Shown one piece after another: positions 27,190 to 36,934 of a stretch of 64,000 nt of DNA. A program made the translations under genes and the position numbers. Within the stretch, counting starts at the first letter, position 1. Each line of letters opens with the position of its first letter. The notes beneath the pieces were generated by a model that had not been told where the DNA came from, did not search any database, and saw nothing but the letters and a program-made list of their open reading frames with translations. Source of the stretch: Chlamydia suis (GTDB taxonomy: Bacteria > Chlamydiota > Chlamydiia > Chlamydiales > Chlamydiaceae); NCBI RefSeq assembly GCF_900169085.1, contig NZ_LT821323.1:1-64000 (forward strand), written 5' to 3'.

Positions 27190-27933
27190 CTAAAAATCTG
27201 GAAGTTTTGGATGAGGCGAAGAAGCTTGGTGCCCTAGTTCAATGGTTTTGATGATGACGGGTCCAGTAGGGGTGTCTATACTCGTCCAGAGCGGGAAGGT
27301 TAATCTTGTATCATCAGAGAAGTACATAAGAATGTTTTTTCCCGATAAAGAGGACGAATCTTTGGGCCAAACGGCAACCCAAGCACTAGAAGGTAGAGTA
27401 ATGTTTTCTCCACCAAAAGATGTTCGGGGAGACCAGGGTGTGTGTGTCTTCCCTTTATACTTAATTAAATGAGCGGGAGCAGGAGATAGGGGAAGGCGAA
27501 GCATTTTGATAAAAAAGGGTAAAGAATCTTTTTCCTGGGAATGCGTCCACTCGTTTTTTTTGAGAACAAAAATAGAAAAGTTGTTTCTAGCAATTTGTAA
27601 AAGGTACACGCTTTTAGGGGAGCGTAACTGATGGAAAGCTTCTTTCCAAGAAGACTGTTCGATAAGCTTTTTGTCTTGTTGTGTTAAACAAGAAAACTCA
27701 GAGATCTCAATCCAAGTTGCTTCCGGAGAGTTGTGGCGAACCAAAAAGAAAAATTTTTGAGATCCGCGACTAAGAATGGCGTAATCTCCGGAACAAGAAG
27801 TTAAAATTTTGTCTTGAACAGACAAATGGCGGGGAGAATGAGCTTCTGCGGGTGGCAAGAAAAAGAAGAAAGCAAAGAAAAAAATAAAAAGTTTAAGAAG
27901 AAACTCTGAGTGCATTTTTTCTTGCTTTTTCAT
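27190..27933 (-). CDS. Exported protein of unknown function (CT021-like)
   Basis: A 247-residue protein with a strong signal peptide: a very hydrophobic Phe/Leu-rich core (FLLKLFIFFFAFFFFLPP) and a likely cut after AEA. The mature part has no family I recognise; it carries mixed beta-type segments. The start is uncertain: ATG at 27933 is used here, a GTG at 27978 would add 15 residues and an ATG at 27915 would drop six. It lies 203 bases upstream of lepB on the same strand and could be co-transcribed. Position matches CT021. Confidence 0.6.
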   Translation of the reverse strand: MKKQEKMHSEFLLKLFIFFFAFFFFLPPAEAHSPRHLSVQDKILTSCSGDYAILSRGSQKFFFLVRHNSPEATWIEISEFSCLTQQDKKLIEQSSWKEAFHQLRSPKSVYLLQIARNNFSIFVLKKNEWTHSQEKDSLPFFIKMLRLPLSPAPAHLIKYKGKTHTPWSPRTSFGGENITLPSSAWVAVWPKDSSSLSGKNILMYFSDDTRLTFPLWTSIDTPTGPVIIKTIELGHQASSPHPKLPDF

Positions 27934-27962
27934 AAAACGTTCGGGTATGCTCTCCTCTCTGC

Positions 27963-27981
27963 TATGTGAGATTTTCACATA
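27963..27981. repeat. TGTGA-type inverted repeat upstream of rpmE
   Basis: TATGTGA (27963-27969), 5 bases, TCACATA (27975-27981). The symmetry resembles a CRP-type site but with one base less between the half-sites. It lies between the start of the CT021-like gene and rpmE. Confidence 0.5.
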
Positions 27982-28008
27982 CTAAGATAGTGATTTTGGG
28001 GTTGTCAA

Positions 28009-28335
28009 ATGAAAAAAAACACTCATCCTGAGTATAGACAAGTTCTGTTTGTAGATTCTTCCACCGGTTACAAATTTGTTTGCGGGTCTACGTATCAGAC
28101 AGATAAAACCGAGGTTTTTGAAGGACAAGAGTACCCTGTATGTTATGTCAGCGTTTCCTCATCTTCGCATCCGTTCTTCACAGGAAGCAAGAAACTTGTG
28201 GACGCTGAGGGACGTGTTGATAAATTCTTGAAACGGTACAGCGGTGTTAAACAAGTGGCTCCTAAACCAGAAACTGCTGTAGAAGAAGTTCTTTCAAAAA
28301 GTAAAAAGAAGTCTCCAGCTAAAAAGAAAAAATAA
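28009..28335 (+). CDS. rpmE: 50S ribosomal protein L31, type B
   Basis: A 108-residue L31 of the type B, zinc-free kind: the [15 protein letters not shown] start is present but there is no CxxC pair. The middle carries [22 protein letters not shown], the family core. The C-terminal 25 residues form a Lys-rich tail longer than in most L31. Followed at once by a terminator, so it is probably its own transcript. Confidence 0.93.
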   Translation: MKKNTHPEYRQVLFVDSSTGYKFVCGSTYQTDKTEVFEGQEYPVCYVSVSSSSHPFFTGSKKLVDAEGRVDKFLKRYSGVKQVAPKPETAVEEVLSKSKKKSPAKKKK

Positions 28336-28361
28336 TGTCTGTGAGAAAATTTTGAATTGGT

Positions 28362-28391
28362 AAAAAAGCGGGGCGCAAACCCCGCTTTTTT
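28362..28391 (+). terminator. Rho-independent terminator after rpmE
   Basis: GCGGGG (28368-28373) pairs with CCCCGC (28380-28385), extended by A-T pairs, and is followed by six or more T. Confidence 0.9.
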
Positions 28392-28516
28392 GTTTAACAA
28401 ATTCCTAGGCTTGAACAAGCGTTAAGCCAAAGTCTAAAGTTTCCCAAAATTGGTGGCCAATGTACACTCTGGTCTTTGTTTGAAAGACACGAGAGTAAAG
28501 GCGGAAGAAGTCGTTC

Positions 28517-29596
28517 ATGGAAATAAAAATTTTAGAGTGCTTAAAGCGTCTCGAAGAAGTTGAAAAGCAGATATCTGATCCCAATATCTTTAATAATCCC
28601 AAGGAGTATAGCTCTTTAAGTAAGGAGCATGCTCGTCTTTCTGAAATTAAAAATGCTCATGAGGCGATTGTCTCGGCAAAAAAAATACTTCATGATGACA
28701 AGCTAGCTTTGTCCATAGAAAAAGATCCTGAAATGGTGGCTATGCTGGAAGAGGGCATTCAGGGAGGAGAAGAGGCTTTAGAGCGACTATCTAAGCAATT
28801 GGAAAATTTGCTTATTCCTCCGGATCCAGATGATGATTTAAGCGTGATTATGGAGTTGCGAGCAGGGACAGGAGGGGATGAAGCTGCCCTTTTTGTGGGA
28901 GACTGTGTGCGTATGTATCACCTCTATGCATCAATGAAAGGGTGGCAGTGTGAGGTGCTCTCTGCATCGGAATCAGATCTCGGGGGGTACAAAGAATACG
29001 TTATGGGAATTTCTGGGACTGCTGCGAAGCGTTTTTTGCAATATGAAGCAGGGACTCATCGCGTCCAAAGGGTCCCAGAAACGGAAACTCAGGGAAGGGT
29101 GCACACTTCTGCGGTGACTGTTGCTGTTCTTCCCGAACCAGCAGAAGATGACGAGGAAGTGTTTATTGATGAAAAAGATTTACGCATCGATACCTTCCGT
29201 TCTTCGGGAGCTGGGGGGCAGCATGTGAACGTTACTGATTCCGCTGTTCGGATCACCCACGTTCCTTCCGGTGTGGTGGTTACCTGTCAAGATGAGCGGA
29301 GCCAGCATAAAAATAAGGCGAAAGCTATGCGCGTATTGAAAGCGCGTATTCGGGATGCTGAGGTGCAAAAGCGTGTGCAGGAGGCATCAGCGATGCGCTC
29401 TGCTCAGGTAGGTAGTGGAGATCGCTCAGAGAGGATTCGAACGTATAATTTTCCTCAAAATCGCGTGACTGATCATCGAATTGGTCTGACTTTGTATAAT
29501 TTAGATCGGGTGATGCAAGGGGAGTTAGATGTGATTACCACAGCTCTGGTTTCTCACGCACATCGACAATTGTTTGGGCATGAAGAAGCTAATTAG
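28517..29596 (+). CDS. prfA: Peptide chain release factor 1
   Basis: A 359-residue RF1 reading UAA and UAG. The GGQ motif that triggers peptide release is at 233-235 ([10 protein letters not shown]). The codon-reading PxT motif is PET at 187-189. It begins the tightly packed run prfA-prmC-ffh-rpsP-trmD; the following prmC starts inside its 3' end and encodes the enzyme that methylates the GGQ glutamine, a direct functional link. Confidence 0.97.
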   Translation: MEIKILECLKRLEEVEKQISDPNIFNNPKEYSSLSKEHARLSEIKNAHEAIVSAKKILHDDKLALSIEKDPEMVAMLEEGIQGGEEALERLSKQLENLLIPPDPDDDLSVIMELRAGTGGDEAALFVGDCVRMYHLYASMKGWQCEVLSASESDLGGYKEYVMGISGTAAKRFLQYEAGTHRVQRVPETETQGRVHTSAVTVAVLPEPAEDDEEVFIDEKDLRIDTFRSSGAGGQHVNVTDSAVRITHVPSGVVVTCQDERSQHKNKAKAMRVLKARIRDAEVQKRVQEASAMRSAQVGSGDRSERIRTYNFPQNRVTDHRIGLTLYNLDRVMQGELDVITTALVSHAHRQLFGHEEAN

Positions 29597-30455
29597 AGAG
29601 GCTTCGGAGTATCTGGAGTCGCGAGGGGTTCGGTTTCCTCAAAGGGAAGCCGAGGATATTATGATGGATCTGCTAGGGGTTCCTTCTAGAGGAATTCTCT
29701 ATGGCTTAAGATGCTTGTCGGATCAGGCGCAAAAGGCATATTGGAAGTGTGTGAAGAAGCGGGGATCTCGTTATCCCACAGCATATATTCATGGTAAAGT
29801 TTGTTTTTTAGGAGTGGAATTACAGGTTTCGCCAGAGGTTCTTATCCCAAGACAAGAAACCGAAGTCTTTGTAGAGAAGGTTATTGAGTATTTGCAAACA
29901 CATAAAGAAAAAAAGATTTTTTATGATGTTTGTTGTGGGAGTGGATGTATTGGTTTGGCTGTGAAGAAGCATTGTCCTCATGTGCATGTTGTGCTGTCGG
30001 ATGTTTGCCCAAAAGCTTTAGCTGTAGCCAGGTCAAATGCCGAAAGAAATGGTCTTCTTGTGCACTTTTTGTTGGGAGATTTATTTGAGCCTTTCAGCGC
30101 TCCTGCAGACGCTTTTGTCTGTAATCCCCCCTATCTTTCCTACAAGGAGTTTTTTGAATCTGATCCCGAAGTGCGTTGTCACGAACCTTGGAAAGCTTTG
30201 GTTGGAGGTGTTTCTGGGCTGGAATTTTATCGTCGCATAGCTGCGCATATTCGTGAAATTTTAGTTCCGGGAGGGGTCGGATGGTTAGAAATTGGCTCAA
30301 CTCAGGGGGAAAGCGTAAAGCAAATTTTTTGCTCCAAAGGAATTCGGGGGCAGGTGCTCAAAGATTATGCCCAATTAGATAGGTTTTTTTTCCTTGAAAA
30401 TCAAGCTAGTGATGCTGTATCCTCTGGGGAGATTTCTGGATTTTTCGAGAGATGA
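29580..30455 (+). CDS. prmC: Release factor glutamine methyltransferase
   Basis: A 291-residue PrmC (formerly HemK). It methylates the Gln of the GGQ motif in release factors. The SAM-binding motif [10 protein letters not shown] is at 116-125 and the catalytic NPPY at 182-185. The N-terminal 80 residues are the helical substrate domain. The ATG at 29580 lies inside prfA; a TTG six bases earlier was rejected. Its stop overlaps the ffh start in an ATGA. Confidence 0.95.
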   Translation: MKKLIREASEYLESRGVRFPQREAEDIMMDLLGVPSRGILYGLRCLSDQAQKAYWKCVKKRGSRYPTAYIHGKVCFLGVELQVSPEVLIPRQETEVFVEKVIEYLQTHKEKKIFYDVCCGSGCIGLAVKKHCPHVHVVLSDVCPKALAVARSNAERNGLLVHFLLGDLFEPFSAPADAFVCNPPYLSYKEFFESDPEVRCHEPWKALVGGVSGLEFYRRIAAHIREILVPGGVGWLEIGSTQGESVKQIFCSKGIRGQVLKDYAQLDRFFFLENQASDAVSSGEISGFFER

Positions 30456-31798
30456 TTAATTCTTTATCGCAAAAACTATCTAGTATTTTCTCCTCACTTT
30501 TTGCAGCAAAGAGGGTAACAGAGGAGAGCATTTCTGATTCCATTCGAGAAGTTCGGTTAGCTCTTCTAGACGCTGATGTGCATTATCTGGCGGTAAAAAA
30601 TTTTATAGCCAAGGTGAAGCAAAAAGTTGTGGGGGAAGAGGTCTGGAAACAGGTGTCCCCGGGACAGCAGTTTGTGAAATGTTTGCATGAGGAGCTTGTA
30701 GCTTCGCTTGCTTCGGATCGGGCTGATTTGTCGTTGCAGGGGCGGCCTGCTGTTATTTTGTTTTGCGGATTACAAGGAGCTGGGAAGACGACTACCTGCG
30801 CTAAGCTTGCCGATTACGTTCTTAGAGAAAAGAAGGCTAAAAAAGTATTGGTAGTATCATGCGATTTGAAACGCTTTTCAGCGGTGGATCAATTGAAAGG
30901 CTTAATCGAGCAAACAGGAGCAGATCTTTTCCAAAAGGAGGGGCAAGAACCTGTAGATATGGCAGCGGCAGCTGTTCAGTATGCAAGGGATCAGGACTAT
31001 GATTTGCTGATTGTCGATACAGCTGGACGGCTTCATGTGGATGAGGCGTTGATGGATGAGTTGGCTGCTATCGCTCGTGTAACAAATCCTTCCGAAACTT
31101 TATTTGTTATGAATGCTGCCATGGGGCAGGATGCTGTAGTCGCTGCTAAAGCTTTTGATGAGCGCTTAGGGTTGACGGGTATCGTTGTATCCATGGCAGA
31201 TGGTGATGCTCGAGCTGGGGCTGTTTTGTCTGTGAAGTCTCTGCTCAATAAACCGATTAAATTTGAAGGATGTGGGGAAAAAATAAAGGACCTACGTCTT
31301 TTTAATGCTCAGTCGATGGCTGAGCGTATCCTAGGAATGGGGGATACTATAAGTCTCGTCGATAAGATGCGAGAGTGCATCTCTGAAGAGGAGCATAAAG
31401 AGTTAGAAGAAAAATTGACGAAAGCAACATTTACTTATGAAGATTTTCATAAACAGATGCGAGCTTTTCGTCGTTTGGGGCCTTTGCGTAAAATCATGAA
31501 TATGATGCCAAGCTTTGGAGGCGCAAAGCCCAGTGATAAGGATTTAGAAGAATCCGAGAAACAAATGAAAAGAAATGAGGCAATTATTCTTTCTATGACT
31601 CCAGAAGAAAGAAAGGAGTTGGTTGAGTTGAATATGAGCCGGATGAAAAGAATCGCTGCGGGCTGTGGCCTAACCTTAGGTGATGTGAATCAGTTTCGCA
31701 AGCAAATGATGCAATCCAAGAAATTTTTGAAGGGGATGACCCGAGAAAAAATGGAACAGATGAGAAAAAAAATGTCTGGAGGGAATCTGTGGCGTTAA
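30452..31798 (+). CDS. ffh: Signal recognition particle protein Ffh
   Basis: A 448-residue SRP GTPase, which targets membrane proteins to the translocon. The P-loop GLQGAGKTTT starts at residue 106, DTAGR lies near 190, and the C-terminal methionine-rich M domain (about 320-448, with MRAFRRLGPLRKIMNMMP) binds the SRP RNA and signal peptides. Overlaps prmC by 4 bases; rpsP begins inside its 3' end. Confidence 0.97.
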   Translation: MINSLSQKLSSIFSSLFAAKRVTEESISDSIREVRLALLDADVHYLAVKNFIAKVKQKVVGEEVWKQVSPGQQFVKCLHEELVASLASDRADLSLQGRPAVILFCGLQGAGKTTTCAKLADYVLREKKAKKVLVVSCDLKRFSAVDQLKGLIEQTGADLFQKEGQEPVDMAAAAVQYARDQDYDLLIVDTAGRLHVDEALMDELAAIARVTNPSETLFVMNAAMGQDAVVAAKAFDERLGLTGIVVSMADGDARAGAVLSVKSLLNKPIKFEGCGEKIKDLRLFNAQSMAERILGMGDTISLVDKMRECISEEEHKELEEKLTKATFTYEDFHKQMRAFRRLGPLRKIMNMMPSFGGAKPSDKDLEESEKQMKRNEAIILSMTPEERKELVELNMSRMKRIAAGCGLTLGDVNQFRKQMMQSKKFLKGMTREKMEQMRKKMSGGNLWR

Positions 31799-32139
31799 AA
31801 ATTCGTTTAAGACAACAAGGGCGAAAGAACCATGTTGTATATAGATTAGTACTAGCTGATGTGGAATCTCCTAGAGATGGTAAATATATTGAGATGTTAG
31901 GATGGTATGATCCTCATAGTGAGCAAAATTATCAGCTGAAGAGCGAACGGATTTTTTATTGGCTGAATCAAGGAGCCGAGCTTACCGAGAAAGCTGGAGC
32001 TTTGGTGAAACAAGGGGCTCCGGGTGTTTATGCTGAGATAATGGCTAAAAAAAATGCTCGCAGAGCGGTTGTTAGACAAAAGAGACGAGCCTACCGTCAA
32101 CGTCTTGCAGCAAGAAGGGCAGAAGCGGCTGCTAAATAA
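31789..32139 (+). CDS. rpsP: 30S ribosomal protein S16
   Basis: A 116-residue S16 with the usual start [20 protein letters not shown]. The basic C-terminal tail (about 85-116, [20 protein letters not shown]) makes it longer than the common 80-90 residues. The start is GTG at 31789, overlapping ffh by 10 bases, with GGAGGG 5 bases upstream. The ffh-rpsP-trmD-rplS order is conserved in many bacteria. Confidence 0.97.
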   Translation: MALKIRLRQQGRKNHVVYRLVLADVESPRDGKYIEMLGWYDPHSEQNYQLKSERIFYWLNQGAELTEKAGALVKQGAPGVYAEIMAKKNARRAVVRQKRRAYRQRLAARRAEAAAK

Positions 32140-32153
32140 TAGGGATAAGAGGA

Positions 32154-33212
32154 ATGGAGATAGATATTCTTTCTTTGTTCCCAGACTATTTTGCTAGTCC
32201 ACTGCAAGCAACTATTTTGGGCCGAGCTATTAAACAGGGCGTTTTATCTGTTCGCTCACGTGATATTCGAGAGTTCGGGTTAGGGAAGTGGAAGCAAGTA
32301 GATGATGCTCCTTATGGAGGAGAGGGAATGCTTTTGATGGCCGAACCTGTTGTGCAGGCTATCAGGAACATAAAGAAAGAGGGGACCAGAGTTGTATATC
32401 TCTCTCCGCAAGGACAGCTTCTTTCCGCAAAGAAGTGTCGAGAACTCTCTCAGTGCTCCCATTTGATTTTGTTGTGTGGGCATTATGAAGGGATTGACGA
32501 GCGAGCTTTAGCTGCTGAAGTAGATGAAGAGATCAGCATTGGTGATTACGTTCTTACCAATGGCTGTGCGGCAGCTTTGGTGCTCCTAGATGCTCTCTCT
32601 CGTTTCATCCCAGGAGTTTTGGGAAACCAGGAAAGTGCGGAATGTGATTCGCTTGAAGATGGATTGCTAAAAGGGCCTCACTACACGCGTCCGCGGGTTT
32701 TTGAAGGTGCACAGGTTCCTGAAGTTCTTCTTTGCGGAGACCATCAAAAAATTGCAGACTGGAGAAGACAGGTCAGTTTAGAGAGAACGAAAGAGCGTCG
32801 ACCAGACCTGTATTTGCAGTACTTTTACGGGAATAGCAATGATTTGCAGGTTCGCGAAGGACAGTCTGAGATAAAAGAAGGGGCTCTGCAGGCTTTTTCC
32901 ATCATTCTAGAGGTGCAGGATCTTCGAAAGGCTAGGAGATTTTACTCTCGGGTGTTTGGGCAAGAACTAGGAGACGGCGATCGCTTGCCTGTATTGGGAA
33001 AGACCAGTTTGTATCTGCAGCAGACAAATGAAAGAAGGGGCGCGACCAAAGTATTTTTAGAGTTGGAAACAGAAGAGGCTGTTGCTCGCTTTTTAAAAAG
33101 GTGGGAAATGCTGGGTGGGCGACTCGGTGAAAGCGGGGCAGGAAATCTTCTTCTAAGGCAGGTTTTTGACTTAGATGGCCATATTTGGGTTATCTCTTGC
33201 GTACAAAAATAA
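32154..33212 (+). CDS. trmD: tRNA (guanine-37-N1) methyltransferase with C-terminal VOC-like domain
   Basis: A 352-residue protein. Residues 1-225 are TrmD, which methylates G37 of tRNAs next to the anticodon: SPOUT-knot motifs [12 protein letters not shown] (107-118) and [17 protein letters not shown] (130-146) are present. Residues 246-352 form an added domain that looks like a vicinal-oxygen-chelate (glyoxalase/bleomycin resistance) fold: [20 protein letters not shown] and, near the end, [10 protein letters not shown]. TrmD is normally about 240 residues. The role of the extra part is unknown and the usual metal Glu after the GH motif is not obvious. Ribosome binding site GAGGA before the ATG. 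Confidence 0.95.
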   Translation: MEIDILSLFPDYFASPLQATILGRAIKQGVLSVRSRDIREFGLGKWKQVDDAPYGGEGMLLMAEPVVQAIRNIKKEGTRVVYLSPQGQLLSAKKCRELSQCSHLILLCGHYEGIDERALAAEVDEEISIGDYVLTNGCAAALVLLDALSRFIPGVLGNQESAECDSLEDGLLKGPHYTRPRVFEGAQVPEVLLCGDHQKIADWRRQVSLERTKERRPDLYLQYFYGNSNDLQVREGQSEIKEGALQAFSIILEVQDLRKARRFYSRVFGQELGDGDRLPVLGKTSLYLQQTNERRGATKVFLELETEEAVARFLKRWEMLGGRLGESGAGNLLLRQVFDLDGHIWVISCVQK

Positions 33213-33242
33213 AGAAAAAAGAATGTTTTTAGGTGAAATACA

Positions 33243-33608
33243 ATGGGGAACTTAATCAAAGAATTGCAAGACGAGCAGTGTAGAGCTGACCTCGTTGATT
33301 TCTGTGTTGGTGACACGATTCGTGTAGCAACAAACATTTCGGAAGGAGGCAAAGAACGAGTTCAGGTGTTCCAAGGAACGGTAATGGCTCGTAAAGGCGG
33401 TGGTGCAGGAGAAACTGTTTCTCTTCATAGAGTCGCTTATGGCGAAGGGATGGAAAAAAGCTTCTTGCTTAATAGCCCCAAAGTAGTAAGTATTGAGGTG
33501 GTTAAGCGCGGAAAAGTATCGCGAGCACGTCTTTTCTATTTAAGAGGGAAAACTGGTAAAGCTGCTAAAGTTAAAGAGCTTATTGGTGCTAAGGCTGCTA
33601 AGAAGTAG
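33243..33608 (+). CDS. rplS: 50S ribosomal protein L19
   Basis: A 121-residue L19, found at the 30S-50S interface. The family core ([32 protein letters not shown]) is intact. Last member of the conserved rpsP-trmD-rplS block; rnhB follows after 63 bases. Confidence 0.97.
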   Translation: MGNLIKELQDEQCRADLVDFCVGDTIRVATNISEGGKERVQVFQGTVMARKGGGAGETVSLHRVAYGEGMEKSFLLNSPKVVSIEVVKRGKVSRARLFYLRGKTGKAAKVKELIGAKAAKK

Positions 33609-33671
33609 TAAAAGCAGAAGGGCGGCATAAACCTCTTTTTGCTATTCTCAACGTTAAGAGATTGTTGGTGT

Positions 33672-34325
33672 ATGAAATCGATCGTTGAGCAGACATTGCT
33701 TTTTGAAAAAAAAAGCATTTTTGAGAATCAGGCTATTAAGCAAGGATACTCACAAATTGCTGGCGTGGATGAGGCTGGAAGAGGCCCCCTTGCGGGCCCT
33801 GTCGTTGCTGGAGCTTGTATCTTACCTAAAGGAAAGGTTTTTTTAGGTATTGATGATAGCAAGAAATTAACCCCTAAGCAGAGACGCTATTTATACGAGC
33901 TGTTGTTAGAGGATCCTGAAGTCGTCTGCGGAATCGGTGTTGTCTCTGTTGAGCGGATAGATGAAATCAATATTCTAGAGGCCACAAAGGAAGCTATGAC
34001 TCAAGCCATAGCTTCATTGCAGAATACCCCGGATTTTTTATTGGTTGATGGGTTGTTTTTGCCTCATGAGATCTCCTGTCTTAAAATTATAAAAGGAGAT
34101 GCGCGCTCCGTGTCGATAGCTGCGGCATCTATCTTAGCTAAGGAGTATCGTGACGAATTGATGCGGAAGCTTCATTCGGAGTTCCCCGAATATGGATTCG
34201 ATAAGCATAAGGGATACGGGACGGCAGCGCATTTACAAGCTTTAAAGCAGTTTGGCCCCTGTATACATCATAGAAAAAGTTTCTCTCCTGTAAAGGAAGC
34301 TATTCGAGAGGGAATATGTCAGTGA
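33672..34325 (+). CDS. rnhB: Ribonuclease HII
   Basis: A 217-residue RNase HII, which removes ribonucleotides from DNA. The catalytic [17 protein letters not shown] gives Asp and Glu near residues 33-34; [12 protein letters not shown] and [10 protein letters not shown] follow as expected. The ATG at 33672 was chosen over an upstream in-frame ATG at 33639, because the added residues do not match the family. Its 3' end overlaps gmk by 10 bases. Confidence 0.95.
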   Translation: MKSIVEQTLLFEKKSIFENQAIKQGYSQIAGVDEAGRGPLAGPVVAGACILPKGKVFLGIDDSKKLTPKQRRYLYELLLEDPEVVCGIGVVSVERIDEINILEATKEAMTQAIASLQNTPDFLLVDGLFLPHEISCLKIIKGDARSVSIAAASILAKEYRDELMRKLHSEFPEYGFDKHKGYGTAAHLQALKQFGPCIHHRKSFSPVKEAIREGICQ

Positions 34326-34933
34326 AAGTTGTTTCCCCTTTTTCTCAAGACGGGGTTCAATGTCTTCCTAAACTTTTTACTATCAGCGCTCCTGCTGGAG
34401 CTGGGAAGACCACTCTGGTTCATATGCTGAAAAGAGAATTTCCTTCTACGTTTGAAAAAACATTGTCTTCAACTACGCGTTCTCCCCGTCCAGGAGAAGT
34501 GCATGGTGTGGACTATGTATTTATGTCTGAAGACGAGTTTAGAGAAATTTTAGATAACGATGGGTTTCTAGAATGGGTCTTTTTATTTGGGACCTATTAT
34601 GGAACTAGTAAAGCGGAGATTTCTAACATTCTTCAAAAGGGGAAGCATTGTATAGCGGTGATTGATGTACAGGGCGCTTTAGCTTTGAAAAAGCAAATGC
34701 CCACAGTAGCTATTTTCATTCAGGCTCCTTCTCAAGAAGAACTCGAAAGACGTTTAAATACAAGAGACTCGGAAGAAGAGCTCCAAAAAAAAGAGCGATT
34801 GGAGCATAGCGCTGTAGAAATCGCTGCCGTAAACCAGTTCGATTACGTCGTTGTTAATGATGATTTAACCACTGCATATCAAGTTTTAAGAAGTATTTTT
34901 ATAGCTGAAGAACATAGGATAAGTCATGGCTAG
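34316..34933 (+). CDS. gmk: Guanylate kinase
   Basis: A 205-residue kinase turning GMP into GDP with ATP. The P-loop [14 protein letters not shown] is near residue 25, and the guanylate-kinase signature [16 protein letters not shown] follows. Overlaps rnhB by 10 bases and the next gene by 8, so the run is tightly coupled. Confidence 0.96.
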   Translation: MSVKVVSPFSQDGVQCLPKLFTISAPAGAGKTTLVHMLKREFPSTFEKTLSSTTRSPRPGEVHGVDYVFMSEDEFREILDNDGFLEWVFLFGTYYGTSKAEISNILQKGKHCIAVIDVQGALALKKQMPTVAIFIQAPSQEELERRLNTRDSEEELQKKERLEHSAVEIAAVNQFDYVVVNDDLTTAYQVLRSIFIAEEHRISHG

Positions 34934-35228
34934 AAAAGAGCGTTTAACCAATGAGAAACTAAATAAGCTATTCGATAGCCCATTTAGTTTGGTTAATTAT
35001 GTAATTAAACAAGCTAAAAACAAAATTGCTAAAGGTGATGTACGTTCTTCCAACGTAGCGATAGAGGCGCTAAACTTTCTGGATCTTTATGGAATTCAGT
35101 CAGAATATGCGGAAAAGGATGATCGAGAAAGAAACTTGTCTGCAGCAGGCGAAAGACGAAAAGAACAAGGTGTTGGAATTTCCAGAAGAAAAGATCCTTC
35201 TCTGTACAACTGGAGTGATGTGAAATAG
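34926..35228 (+). CDS. rpoZ: Probable RNA polymerase omega subunit
   Basis: A 100-residue protein with [23 protein letters not shown] followed by a helix [12 protein letters not shown], the pattern of omega, which helps assemble RNA polymerase. Its place right after gmk is where rpoZ sits in many bacteria. The C-terminal 40 residues are highly charged and not diagnostic. The match is weak in sequence, so the call leans on order and helix pattern. Corresponds to CT031. Confidence 0.6.
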   Translation: MARKERLTNEKLNKLFDSPFSLVNYVIKQAKNKIAKGDVRSSNVAIEALNFLDLYGIQSEYAEKDDRERNLSAAGERRKEQGVGISRRKDPSLYNWSDVK

Positions 35229-36880
35229 TGGAACCGTCCCGTATTCTTATAACTTCTGCTTTACCCTATGCAAATGGCCCTCTCCATTTTGGACATATTA
35301 CAGGCGCTTATTTGCCTGCAGACGTTTATGCTCGTTTTCAAAGATTGTTAGGAAAAGAAGTGCTATACATCTGCGGTTCCGATGAATACGGGATTGCCAT
35401 TACTTTGAATGCAGAATTAGCGGGCATGGGGTATCAGGAGTATGTCGATATGTATCACAAACTTCATAAAGATACCTTTAATAAACTCGGAATTTCTGTA
35501 GATTTTTTTTCCAGAACCACCAATTCCTATCACCCTGCTATCGTGCAAGATTTTTATCGAAATCTGCAGGAAAAGGGAGTGATAGGAAATCAGATAACAG
35601 AGCAGCTTTATTCCGAGGAAGAAGAAAAGTTTCTGGCTGACCGTTATGTTGTAGGAACTTGTCCCAAGTGTGGTTTTGATCGAGCTAGAGGAGACGAATG
35701 CCAGCAGTGTGGTGCTGATTACGAGGCTAAAGATTTGAAAGACCCACGTTCTAAATTAACTGGTGGGGCTTTGACTTTACGAAAGACAGAACACGCTTAT
35801 TTACATCTAGAACGAATGAAGGAAGAATTACTGGCCTTCGTAGAGAACATATATCTACGTCCTCATATGCGTAATTTTGTCGTAGATTACATTAAAAATT
35901 TACGTCCTCGGGCTGTGACTAGGGATTTGTCTTGGGGAATCCCTGTTCCAGGTTTAGAGAATAAAGTATTTTATGTGTGGTTTGATGCTCCAATCGGCTA
36001 CATTAGTGGAACTATGGATTGGGCGGCATCTATTGGAGATCCTGAAGCTTGGAAAAAGTTTTGGCTGGATGATCAAGTGACCTATACTCAGTTCATCGGT
36101 AAAGATAATACCTCTTTTCATGCAGTGATTTTCCCGGCTATGGAAATGGGCCAGACGATTCCTTATAAGAAGGTCGATGCTTTAGTGACTTCCGAGTTTT
36201 TGCTTTTGGAAGGGTTCCAATTTAGTAAATCCGAAGGCAATTTTATAGATATGGATGCGTTTTTAGAAACGTATTCTTTGGATAAATTGCGTTATGTATT
36301 AGCCGCTATTGCTCCAGAAACCTCGGATAGCGAGTTTTCTTTCCAGGAATTTAAAACGCGATGCAACTCTGAGCTCGTAGGAAAATTCGGAAATTTTGTG
36401 AATCGTGTTCTTGCTTTTGCGGTGAAAAATGACTGCACAGAACTTTCGAATCCTCAGCTAGAACAAAAAGATTTGGAATTTATAGCTGAAGCGCAAGCTC
36501 TTGTTAAAGAGGCTGCTAATCACTACCAACAATACAGTTTGCGGAAAGCAAGCTCAACGCTTATGGAGTTGGCTGCTTTAGGGAACGGGTATTTTAATGA
36601 TCAAGCTCCCTGGAAACTTGCTAAAGAAGGGAATAGGAATCGAGTACAAGCGATTCTATTTTGTGCTTGTTACTGTCAAAAATTGCTGGCTCTTATTTCC
36701 TATCCTATTATGCCAGAAACAGCTTTGAAAATATGGGAAATGATCTCCCCGCGTTCTTTGGATTTAACTTCTCAGGATCCAGATAGGCTGCAGTCGCTTT
36801 GGACAGAGGCTTTTTTCGATTACTCCAAAGAAACTTTCTCATTGAAAGAACCAGAGCTGTTATTCACTATAGTCGAGTAG
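35228..36880 (+). CDS. metG: Methionine-tRNA ligase
   Basis: A 550-residue class I synthetase. The HIGH motif reads HFGH (in [12 protein letters not shown]), and the second is FSKSEGN instead of KMSKS. A zinc knuckle [18 protein letters not shown] lies near residue 145, typical of the zinc-binding MetRS group. No C-terminal EMAP-like tRNA domain is present. The start is GTG at 35228, sharing one base with the stop of the preceding gene. A hairpin follows the stop. Confidence 0.95.
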   Translation: MEPSRILITSALPYANGPLHFGHITGAYLPADVYARFQRLLGKEVLYICGSDEYGIAITLNAELAGMGYQEYVDMYHKLHKDTFNKLGISVDFFSRTTNSYHPAIVQDFYRNLQEKGVIGNQITEQLYSEEEEKFLADRYVVGTCPKCGFDRARGDECQQCGADYEAKDLKDPRSKLTGGALTLRKTEHAYLHLERMKEELLAFVENIYLRPHMRNFVVDYIKNLRPRAVTRDLSWGIPVPGLENKVFYVWFDAPIGYISGTMDWAASIGDPEAWKKFWLDDQVTYTQFIGKDNTSFHAVIFPAMEMGQTIPYKKVDALVTSEFLLLEGFQFSKSEGNFIDMDAFLETYSLDKLRYVLAAIAPETSDSEFSFQEFKTRCNSELVGKFGNFVNRVLAFAVKNDCTELSNPQLEQKDLEFIAEAQALVKEAANHYQQYSLRKASSTLMELAALGNGYFNDQAPWKLAKEGNRNRVQAILFCACYCQKLLALISYPIMPETALKIWEMISPRSLDLTSQDPDRLQSLWTEAFFDYSKETFSLKEPELLFTIVE

Positions 36881-36901
36881 TTTGAGTCAGATTTTTTTAG
36901 G

Positions 36902-36934
36902 AAGAAGGATTCTATTTATTAGAGTCCTTCTTTT
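36902..36934. terminator. Hairpin between metG and recD ends
   Basis: AAGAAGGA (36902-36909) pairs with TCCTTCTT (36925-36932), and the stem can extend inward. The T-tail is short. It overlaps the recD stop codon on the other strand, so it probably ends both convergent genes. Confidence 0.55.

Noticed and set aside
28425..28470. A sigma-28-like sequence (TAAAGTTT and GGCCAATG) before prfA
   Set aside because: The -10 part fits poorly and the spacing is off; prfA is a housekeeping gene.
33639..33671. Upstream ATG extension of rnhB
   Set aside because: The added residues do not match the family and the family start MKSIVEQ fits the ATG at 33672.
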